A stretch of 64,000 bases of DNA from Sphingomonas lacunae (GTDB lineage: Bacteria > Pseudomonadota > Alphaproteobacteria > Sphingomonadales > Sphingomonadaceae). The DNA lies in contig NZ_CP053015.1 of assembly GCF_012979535.1 (NCBI RefSeq), forward strand, positions 682,001 through 746,000. Direction: 5' to 3'. The position numbers and the translations under genes are program-made. This document shows positions 57,555 through 64,000 of the stretch, in pieces (within the stretch, counting starts at the first letter, position 1; each line of letters opens with the position of its first letter). The notes beneath the pieces were generated by a model. That model did no database searches and had not been told where the DNA came from. It was given only the letters and a program-made list of their open reading frames with translations.

Positions 57555-58595
57555 ATGACCAGTCCCCGCATCCCGCGCCCGCACAATGTCCTGCGCCGCC
57601 AGTCCCAGACGCCGGTTTGGAAGCAGATCCTGTGGCGCGTGTTGGCGGTGGTTGGCCTCATCGCGCTGGCAATTGCCGTCCACTGGTATGATCGCGACGG
57701 GCTCAAGGACAATCATGATGGTGTCGTCAGTTTTCTCGACATCATCTATTTCACCTCCATCTCCATCTCGACCACCGGCTATGGCGACATTGTCCCCGTC
57801 ACCACCGAAGCGCGGATGTTTGATGCGCTGATCGTCACGCCGATCCGCATTTTCGTCGTCCTCATCTTCCTCGGCACCGCCTATAATTTCGTCCTCAAAC
57901 GCACATGGGAGCGCTGGCAGATGCGCCGCATCCAGCAAAGACTGACCGGCCACATGATCGTCTGTGGCTATGGCATTTCGAACCGCCAGGCGGTGCAGGA
58001 ACTCATCCTGCGCGGCACGTCCCCCGATTCCATCGTCGTCATCGAACGGGACGAAGACGCCCTCGCCGAGGCTGAGGAAACCGGCTGCAACGTGATGCTG
58101 GGGGATGCCACGCGTGATCAGGTGCTGCTCGACGCCCGCATTGATACCGCCAGTGCCGTGATCATCTCCGCCGGGCGCGACGACACGTCGATCCTCATGG
58201 TCCTCACCGCCCGCGCCCTGCGCAAGGATGTGCCGGTCAGCGTCGTCATCCGCGCCCAGGACAATGAATCGATCGCCCATGCCGCCGGGGCCAGCACCGT
58301 CATCAACCCGGTCAGCTTCACCGGCCTGCTGCTCGCCGGATCGACGCATGGGGAGCATGTCGCCGATTATCTTGCCGATCTCGCCTCGGTCGATGGTGAG
58401 GTCAGCCTGCGCGAGCGCGCCGCCACCGCCGCCGACATTGGCAAACCGCTGTCCGCGCTCAGCACCGGTATCGGCGTGCGCATCTATCGCGATGGCACCG
58501 CCCTGCCGATCAGCGCGGCGGCCCGGACAACCATCCAGCCGGGCGACATGCTGGTCGAAATTGTCCAGATCGCCCCGCCGCTCACCCCCGCGTGA
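57555..58595 (+). CDS. potassium channel with RCK/TrkA-N domain
   Basis: A 346-aa two-helix K+ channel. A first helix (about 25-42) and a pore loop with the selectivity filter TTGYGD precede a second helix (about 90-112). Then comes a cytoplasmic RCK domain with a NAD-type fold (MIVCGYGISNRQAVQEL) and a TrkA-C-like end. Probably involved in potassium homeostasis, gated by cytoplasmic ligands. On the same strand between the NlpD-like gene (gap 44) and rimO (gap 36). Confidence 0.92.
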   Translation: MTSPRIPRPHNVLRRQSQTPVWKQILWRVLAVVGLIALAIAVHWYDRDGLKDNHDGVVSFLDIIYFTSISISTTGYGDIVPVTTEARMFDALIVTPIRIFVVLIFLGTAYNFVLKRTWERWQMRRIQQRLTGHMIVCGYGISNRQAVQELILRGTSPDSIVVIERDEDALAEAEETGCNVMLGDATRDQVLLDARIDTASAVIISAGRDDTSILMVLTARALRKDVPVSVVIRAQDNESIAHAAGASTVINPVSFTGLLLAGSTHGEHVADYLADLASVDGEVSLRERAATAADIGKPLSALSTGIGVRIYRDGTALPISAAARTTIQPGDMLVEIVQIAPPLTPA

Positions 58596-58631
58596 CTCGC
58601 ACCGCGCAATCGGCTATGCGCCCGCGCTCAC

Positions 58632-60026
58632 ATGACTGACATCACCACCCTCCCCGAAGCCCGCAAGGTCGGCATGGTCAGCCTCGGCTGCCCCAAGGCG
58701 CTCGTTGACAGCGAACGCATCCTCACCCGGCTGCGCGCCGATGGCTATGCGATGAGCGCCGATTATGCCGGGGCCGATGTCGTCCTCGTCAACACCTGCG
58801 GCTTCCTTGACAGCGCCAAGGAGGAGAGCCTTGAGGCGATCGGTGAGGCGATTGCCGAAAATGGCCGGGTCATCGTCACCGGCTGCATGGGCAATGAGGC
58901 GGATGCCATCCGCGCCCGCTTCCCCGAGGTCCTCGCCATCACCGGCGCGCACCAGTACGAAGACGTGGTCAGCGCCGTTCATCAGGCCGCGCCGCCCTCA
59001 CAAGGGCCCTACCTCGATCTCATCCCGCAGGCGCAATATGATGACGCCGGGCTGAAACTCACCCCGCGCCACTACAGCTATCTCAAGATCAGCGAGGGCT
59101 GCAACCACGCCTGCGCCTTTTGCATCATCCCCTCCCTGCGCGGCAAACTCGCCAGCCGCCGCATCGACGCCGTCCTGCGCGAAGCGGAAAAGCTTGTCGC
59201 CGCTGGCACACAGGAACTGCTCGTCATCAGTCAGGACACATCGGCCTATGGCGTCGATGTCCGGCATGAGACGCGCCAGTGGAAGGGCCGCGACGTCCGC
59301 ACCCACATGACCGATCTTGCCCGTGAGCTGGGTCAGTTGCGCACCGCCAGCGGCCACGCGCCGTGGGTCCGCCTCCACTATGTCTATCCCTATCCGCACG
59401 TCAGCGAAGTCATCCCGCTGATGGCCGAGGGGCTGGTCACCCCCTATCTCGACATCCCCTTCCAGCACGCCGCCCCGTCGGTCCTCAAATCGATGAAGCG
59501 TCCGGCCAATGAGGCCAAGGTGCTTGAGCGGCTGCGCGAATGGCGCGCCATCTGCCCTGATATCGCCATCCGCTCCTCCTTCGTCGTCGGCTTCCCCGGC
59601 GAAACCGAAGCGGATTTCCAGTATCTGCTCGACTGGCTCGACGAGGCGCAACTCGACCGGGTCGGCGCCTTCCGTTTCGAGCCTGTCGCCGGTGCCGCCG
59701 CCAACGCCCTGCCCGACCCGGTGCCCGAAGAGGTCAAGGAAGAGCGTTTCCAGCGCATCATGGCCAAGACCGCGGCGATCAGCGCGGCCAAACTCGCCGC
59801 CAAGGTCGGCCGCACCCTGCCCGTCATCATCGACGAGGTGGGCGAGCCTGACGAGGAGGATGGCAGCGTCGGCGCCACCGGCCGCTCACAGGCCGACGCC
59901 CCGGAAATCGACGGCCATGTCTATCTGCGCGACGTGCCCGCTGATCTCGCGCCCGGCACCATCGTTGCCGTCACCGTGGAGGATGCCGACGAGCATGACC
60001 TCTATGGCGTCATCCACCCGGCCTGA
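58632..60026 (+). CDS. rimO: ribosomal protein S12 methylthiotransferase
   Basis: Radical-SAM enzyme that methylthiolates an Asp of ribosomal protein S12. The 464-aa protein has the N-terminal cluster Cys in [22 protein letters not shown] and VTGCMGNEA. The radical SAM motif CNHACAFC is followed by [12 protein letters not shown], and a TRAM domain closes the C-terminus (YGVIHPA). Full length. Confidence 0.96.
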   Translation: MTDITTLPEARKVGMVSLGCPKALVDSERILTRLRADGYAMSADYAGADVVLVNTCGFLDSAKEESLEAIGEAIAENGRVIVTGCMGNEADAIRARFPEVLAITGAHQYEDVVSAVHQAAPPSQGPYLDLIPQAQYDDAGLKLTPRHYSYLKISEGCNHACAFCIIPSLRGKLASRRIDAVLREAEKLVAAGTQELLVISQDTSAYGVDVRHETRQWKGRDVRTHMTDLARELGQLRTASGHAPWVRLHYVYPYPHVSEVIPLMAEGLVTPYLDIPFQHAAPSVLKSMKRPANEAKVLERLREWRAICPDIAIRSSFVVGFPGETEADFQYLLDWLDEAQLDRVGAFRFEPVAGAAANALPDPVPEEVKEERFQRIMAKTAAISAAKLAAKVGRTLPVIIDEVGEPDEEDGSVGATGRSQADAPEIDGHVYLRDVPADLAPGTIVAVTVEDADEHDLYGVIHPA

Positions 60027-60082
60027 GTCCCACGCCTCACCGCCCCACCTTCATCGCAGCAACCGACCCAGCGGAGCCAGCC

Positions 60083-60352
60083 ATGCCCAAAGTTCCCTAT
60101 GAGAGCCCCGACGCCAAATTTTCGGTCGATGTCTGGGCCAGTGAAGACGCCAACGCCATCGCCATGGGCTACACCACCTATGAGGATGCCAAGGCCGATT
60201 TCGACAAGATGGTCGCCTCCGGCGCCGCCTTTGCCGTCGAGCTCAACCAATGGACCGGCGACGCCGCGACCGATGGCTGGAAACTGATGCACGAATGGCC
60301 CGACGATGGCGACGACGACCTGATCGACGTTGACGGCGATTGGGACGACTGA
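60083..60352 (+). CDS. small acidic hypothetical protein
   Basis: An 89-aa soluble protein I do not recognise: MPKVPYESPDAKFSVDVWAS then YTTYEDAKADFDKMVASGAA, ending in a very acidic tail (DDGDDDLIDVDGDWDD). No signal peptide or membrane segment. A GCGGAG ribosome-like site precedes the ATG; codon use fits the neighbours. The acidic end could bind cations or basic partners. Function unknown. Confidence 0.7.
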   Translation: MPKVPYESPDAKFSVDVWASEDANAIAMGYTTYEDAKADFDKMVASGAAFAVELNQWTGDAATDGWKLMHEWPDDGDDDLIDVDGDWDD

Positions 60353-60380
60353 CCGCCTGATTCTATCGAGTCAGCTACAA

Positions 60381-61274
60381 TCAGCCAGCAAATGTCGCCC
60401 GCACGGCGGCGATGAAATCCATGACTGTCAGCGATGGTACCTCCCCCATTGGGGTAACTGCACTGATGGCAAAACGGGCGTCGCCGGGGAATGGCAGGCT
60501 GCGCAAGCGCCCAATAGCCGCCAACGATGCAGCCACGGTGGTGGGTAACAGCGTCAGCACGTCGGATCGCACGGCCAGTTCGATGCAGGACGACTGGTTG
60601 AGAACGCGGTAGCGCGGAAAGCCGTGGTGGCTGAACAGGTCACGCAATGGCTTGGGCAGACTGGCCTGATAGGCCTTGTCAAACCCGGCAACCGCCCAAT
60701 CAAATGCCAGTATCTGGTCGAGCGTCAGGTCGCCCTGCTCAACCACATGGCCGGGGCGAAAGGCCATGACATAGGGTTCGGAAACCACGCGTTCGACCCG
60801 GAGCGCATTGCGCGGCTGCAGCGCCTTTACCGTGCTGCTGTGAAACAGCAGCAAATGCGCCTGTCTGCGGACCAACCGGTCGCAGGCAATATCTGGTGGC
60901 ATGGTTTCGATGGTAACACTGACCAGCGGGTGCCGCGAGCGAAAGGCGGCGAGCGCGCCATGGATGAGCGTGTCGATCACAGCCGCACCGCAGATGATAG
61001 ACAATTGCCTGTCGCCCGCCACGACATCGGCCTTAACCGCATCAAATTGCGCGATCAGGTCGACTGCCGCCAGCGCCAACCGCCGCCCGGCTTCGGTGGG
61101 CATGACTGACCGCGTCGTCCGTTCGAACAGGCGGACATCCCACTGCTCCTCCAGCGTCCTGATGCTTTTGGTCAGGGCCGAGTGGGTGATCGACAGTTCT
61201 TCGGCGGCGCGGGAAAAACTGGCGAGGCGGTGGACGGCTTCGAACCGGCGGATCAGAACAAGGTCGGCAGACAT
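60381..61274 (-). CDS. LysR-family transcriptional regulator
   Basis: A 297-aa LysR-type regulator. The N-terminal winged helix (about 4-64: FEAVHRLASFSRAAEELSIT, then TEAGRRL) is followed by a substrate-binding domain. The start is the ATG at 61274 (MSADLVLIRRFEAV); a longer frame to 61358 overlaps the intergenic region. It is divergent from the hydroxylase gene with 99 bases between, the standard layout for LysR control of the neighbour, so the hydroxylase is the likely target. Confidence 0.9.
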   Translation of the reverse strand: MSADLVLIRRFEAVHRLASFSRAAEELSITHSALTKSIRTLEEQWDVRLFERTTRSVMPTEAGRRLALAAVDLIAQFDAVKADVVAGDRQLSIICGAAVIDTLIHGALAAFRSRHPLVSVTIETMPPDIACDRLVRRQAHLLLFHSSTVKALQPRNALRVERVVSEPYVMAFRPGHVVEQGDLTLDQILAFDWAVAGFDKAYQASLPKPLRDLFSHHGFPRYRVLNQSSCIELAVRSDVLTLLPTTVAASLAAIGRLRSLPFPGDARFAISAVTPMGEVPSLTVMDFIAAVRATFAG

Positions 61275-61373
61275 GTTCCAATAACTACACAATATGCCGC
61301 TATTATTCAATTGTCGGTGCAGGTCCGACGGCATAGCTGTTGCCACCACGGACTGCACACCGGGGGGTGGGAC

Positions 61374-62333
61374 ATGAGCGTCAGCGAACTGATCCGAAGC
61401 AATATCGGCCTCTATTCGGCCATTTTCTTCTTCACGCTGCTCGCCATAGAGATTGTCGCAATCAAGTTGTTCCGCGCACGGGGGCGCATTCCGGCCAAGG
61501 ATGCGTCGCTCGGCGTGCTAACCGGCGTGCTCAGTGATCCGGTCAACGCCCTGTCGGCCTTCATTACGCTTGGCATTCTGTCGATGGTCGAGCCTTACCA
61601 AATGGCCTCGCTGCCGGTGACGCTGACCACCTTTGTCCTGTGTTTCATCCTCGATGACCTGCGCTTCTATTGCCATCACCGCGTCGCGCACCGCTGTCGC
61701 TGGGTCTGGGCGATGCATGTCGTCCACCATTCGAGCCAGGAATATAATCTCGCCGTGGCCCTGCGACAGGGTTGGACCAAGCATTTCACCGGCACCATGT
61801 TGTTCAAGGTGCCGCTGGTCCTCGTCGGCTTTGACCCGGTCATGGTCACCTTTTGCGGCGTGCTCAACGCCAGCTACCAGTTCCTGCTGCATACCGAGAC
61901 CGTCGACAAAATGCCGCGCTGGTATGAGTTCATCTTCAACACGCCATCGCACCACCGCGTCCACCATGCCAATAATCCGCGCTATCTCGACACGAATTAC
62001 GCCGGGACACTGATCATCTGGGACCGCATGTTTGGCAGCTTTGCCGCCGAAGACCGCGCCGATCCACCGGTATATGGCCTGGTCAAGGACCTCAACACCT
62101 TCAACCTCTTCACCATCCTGACACATGAATATTTCGGCATAGCGAGGGACGTGGTCCGCCGCGGGCTGACGATGACCCAACGCTTTTGCTATATCTTCGC
62201 ACCGCCGGGGTGGAGCCATGACGGATCACGCCTGTCGACCGAGGCGATCAAGCGCGCCGCCGGTATCGGTGCTGACCCACAGTCCACCCCGCCACCACCA
62301 TCGCCTGCTGTCCGAACCGCACAGCCCGAATGA
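61374..62333 (+). CDS. sterol desaturase / fatty-acid hydroxylase family protein
   Basis: A 319-aa integral membrane di-iron oxygenase of the FA-hydroxylase superfamily. Four hydrophobic segments frame the three His boxes HHRVAHR, HVVHHS and HRVHH (with HTETVD between). The ATG at 61374 has GGGGGGTGGGA upstream. Substrate unknown; family members hydroxylate or desaturate lipids, sterols or carotenoids. The next gene begins inside its stop (ATGA) at 62330. Confidence 0.9.
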   Translation: MSVSELIRSNIGLYSAIFFFTLLAIEIVAIKLFRARGRIPAKDASLGVLTGVLSDPVNALSAFITLGILSMVEPYQMASLPVTLTTFVLCFILDDLRFYCHHRVAHRCRWVWAMHVVHHSSQEYNLAVALRQGWTKHFTGTMLFKVPLVLVGFDPVMVTFCGVLNASYQFLLHTETVDKMPRWYEFIFNTPSHHRVHHANNPRYLDTNYAGTLIIWDRMFGSFAAEDRADPPVYGLVKDLNTFNLFTILTHEYFGIARDVVRRGLTMTQRFCYIFAPPGWSHDGSRLSTEAIKRAAGIGADPQSTPPPPSPAVRTAQPE

Positions 62334-62932
62334 TCCGCTAGGTCCCCGTTATACCTCTTCCGCTCCACTATGCCGCCACCGACGCGCTGGTTGCCCTTTC
62401 CGGAGCATGGGGGGTCTGGCGCCTTGGCCGCGCGGGCCAATGGGCTGGTGCGGCGGGCCTTGCCCTGTTCGGTCTGGCGGGCGCCATCGGCACCGTCCGC
62501 ATCGCCGCAGGGTTGGATGATCAGCTCGCGGCGATCCACCGGTTCGCCTCACAGACCGGCGGACTGGCGGGCCTTGTCCTCATCCTCTTCCAGCTCAGGG
62601 CCGGTCACGGCACCCTGCAAGCCCAGCGGCACATCGCCCTCATAGTCATGACCGCAGTCGCCCTCTCGCTCTTCCTGCCCGCCGCTGGCGCCATCCTGTT
62701 CGTCACCGGCCTCATCGCCGGCGCGGCGCTACTCTGGCGGGGCACAGGGCCGGATAAACGCCACCTCGCCGCGGCACTGGGCTTTGCCCTCATGCTACCG
62801 AATATATTGTTGGTGCGCGCCTCGCCACATCTCTCGCCCGACGTGGCCTGGCACGCCTATCATCTGCTTGTCGCGATCTGGCTGTGGATCATCGTGCGGA
62901 TCCTGCATACCGGCCGGGCACGCACGGCCTGA
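62330..62932 (+). pseudogene. small multi-pass membrane protein gene with stop at codon 4
   Basis: The ATG at 62330 overlaps the hydroxylase stop (ATGA), the usual arrangement for a coupled gene, but codon 4 is TAG (62339-62341). After that stop the frame is open to 62932 and reads as a clearly coding, hydrophobic protein (VPVIPLPLHYAATDALVALS and so on, about 196 codons). No ATG, GTG or TTG occurs in frame before the TTG at 62513, which would give 139 residues. A point nonsense mutation, a sequencing error or a non-standard start are all possible. I cannot name the family. Confidence 0.6.
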
Positions 62933-62974
62933 CAAGCCGCACGTGATTGGTCAGCGCGACTGACGGCGGCTCCC

Positions 62975-63640
62975 TCACCCCAGCCGGTTCGCCACGCCCT
63001 GCGCCTCTCCGGTCGCCTTTTCCCAGGCCAGTGCGCGCTGGAAGCCGGGGCGGGCGGTCAGGCGGGCGAGATAGTCCCTCAGCGTCGGCGTCAGATGGTG
63101 GTCGAGCCGGGTCATGCGGGACAGGTAGAGGGCATAGCCGACCGCGATGTCCGCCACGGTGAAGCGGTCCCCGGCCAGCCATTCATGCTGTTGCAGCCGG
63201 GCGTCGGCCTTGGCGAGGCGCTTGCCGAACCAGTCGCCATAGGCCTCGCCCGCCGCCTCAAGCCCGCGGTCCTTCTCGAACTGGCAAAAGCGCAGGGCCA
63301 CCGTCTGGGGAAAGGTCAGCGTCGCGTCGGCGTGGTGCAGCCAATCGAGGAAGCGGCCATAGTCGGCCTCGTCAGGGGAGAGCGCGATCGGGCCCTGTGC
63401 GGGGGCGGGAAAACGGCTCGTCAGATAGTGGCAAATGGCCGAACTTTCGGTCATCGTGATGTCACCGTCCACAAGCGCGGGAACTGTGCCCAAGCCATTG
63501 ATCTGAAAGTATGATTTGTCAAATGCTCGGGGCGGGAAGGGGAGCAATACTAGCTCTATCTCGCCCTCTACCCCCAGCTCGCAAATGGTCCAGCTGCACC
63601 TCAGCCCCCGCGACCCCGCACATGTGTATAACCGCATCAT
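62975..63640 (-). CDS. glutathione S-transferase
   Basis: A 221-aa GST. The thioredoxin-like N-terminal domain (MMRLYTCAGSRGLRCSWTIC, then GTVPALVDGDITMTESSAIC) has the cis-Pro VPAL and ESSA glutathione contacts. The helical C-terminal domain contains LAGDRFTVADIAVGYAL. A second ATG at 63637 is equally possible. Substrate unknown; likely detoxification. Confidence 0.9.
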   Translation of the reverse strand: MMRLYTCAGSRGLRCSWTICELGVEGEIELVLLPFPPRAFDKSYFQINGLGTVPALVDGDITMTESSAICHYLTSRFPAPAQGPIALSPDEADYGRFLDWLHHADATLTFPQTVALRFCQFEKDRGLEAAGEAYGDWFGKRLAKADARLQQHEWLAGDRFTVADIAVGYALYLSRMTRLDHHLTPTLRDYLARLTARPGFQRALAWEKATGEAQGVANRLG

Positions 63641-63652
63641 TCCGCCCTCTCG

Positions 63653-64000
63653 CTACGCCAGCACATCCCATAACAGCTTGCCGCCCAGCAGGACCATCAG
63701 CACATATATCAGCGTGTAAAACCGCGCCGCGCTGATCCGCCGGACCAGCCACACCCCGGCCATTGTGGACGCGATCGCCAGCGGCACCAGCGCCGCCGCG
63801 ATGGTCAGCACCTCGCGATCAAATCCGCCCAGCGCGATGAACGTCGGCACCTTGATCCAGTTGAGGATGGCGAACAGCAACACCTGCGTCCCGATATAGG
63901 TGAGGTGTGGCAGCCGGCGCGGTGTCACCCACATCTGGAACGGCGGCCCGCCAAGGTGGGCGATCTGGCTGGTGAACCCGGTCGCCACGCCGAACAGCGT
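63653..64000 (-). CDS. TauE/SafE family permease, C-terminal part (cut by window edge)
   Basis: The last 115 residues of a TauE/SafE (sulfite exporter-like) membrane protein. VATGFTSQIAHLGGPPFQMW is the conserved repeat motif, followed by three hydrophobic segments and the end LLGGKLLWDVLA. The frame is open to base 64000, so the gene starts beyond the window. Substrate unknown; family members move sulfur-containing anions. It precedes the GST gene by 12 bases. Confidence 0.88.
   Translation of the reverse strand, partial: TLFGVATGFTSQIAHLGGPPFQMWVTPRRLPHLTYIGTQVLLFAILNWIKVPTFIALGGFDREVLTIAAALVPLAIASTMAGVWLVRRISAARFYTLIYVLMVLLGGKLLWDVLA

Overview
The window looks like chromosome from a sphingomonad or close relative (Alphaproteobacteria, Sphingomonadales). 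The evidence is gene content: an alphaproteobacterial aa3 oxidase cluster (ctaC-ctaD-ctaB-small protein-ctaG-ctaE-DUF983-SURF1), a pyrE-pdxJ-acpS-lepB run, an Entner-Doudoroff dehydratase, an RcdA (DUF1465) adaptor, a DksA with a degraded zinc finger, TamA/TamB, and carotenoid genes crtY, crtI and crtB. This is inferred from protein content, not from a marker-gene search. Most genes are GC-rich and tightly packed. No rRNA operon, complete insertion sequence, prophage or CRISPR array is visible. The only RNA gene found is tRNA-Leu(CAA).

Layout. Bases 1-7.0 kb (minus strand) hold the cytochrome c oxidase and assembly cluster, running into threonine synthase (cut by the window edge). Bases 7.2-11.0 kb (plus) hold pyrE, pdxJ, acpS, lepB and an AI-2E-type permease. 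Bases 11.1-14.6 kb (minus) hold two FKBP isomerases, rpsU, tRNA-Leu and an aldehyde dehydrogenase. Bases 14.8-19.8 kb (plus) hold edd, a small unknown gene, a thiolase and a three-repeat membrane protein. Bases 20-26.7 kb are mixed: an SH3 protein, a 2-hydroxyacid dehydrogenase, a divergent Amt-like protein without its pore histidines, a nitronate monooxygenase-like protein with a cysteine cluster, a glycosyltransferase and a hydrolase. Bases 26.7-34.6 kb (plus) hold selO, astD, a REPIN-like repeat pair, a sulfite-reduction operon (cobA, DUF2849, cysI-type reductase, DUF934, cysH) and a secreted peroxiredoxin.

Bases 34.7-50.1 kb form a long minus-strand run. Read in transcription order it is rcdA, tamA, tamB, crtY, crtI, a LOG-type phosphoribohydrolase, crtB, pnuC, an NadR-like kinase, lepA and an HNH nuclease. 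Bases 50.3-52.1 kb hold two divergent DUF465 genes, a PilZ protein and dksA. A 412-base non-coding stretch with a perfect palindrome precedes a large Ser/Gly/Thr repeat protein with a PEP-CTERM-like tail. Then come serS, surE, an NlpD-like lipoprotein, a K+ channel, rimO, a small acidic protein, a LysR regulator, a sterol-desaturase-family hydroxylase, a small membrane gene with a stop at codon 4, a GST and a truncated TauE/SafE gene.

Functional blocks: respiration; carotenoid synthesis (phytoene to cyclised carotenoid); assimilatory sulfate/sulfite reduction with its siroheme methyltransferase; nicotinamide riboside salvage; envelope biogenesis (TamAB, NlpD-like, LepB). I see no compact new defence or mobile system. 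The best candidates for undescribed biology are the PEP-CTERM-like repeat protein with its upstream palindrome, the Amt-like protein without twin histidines, the LOG enzyme inside the carotenoid operon, and the lone HNH nuclease with a possible N-terminal reader domain.
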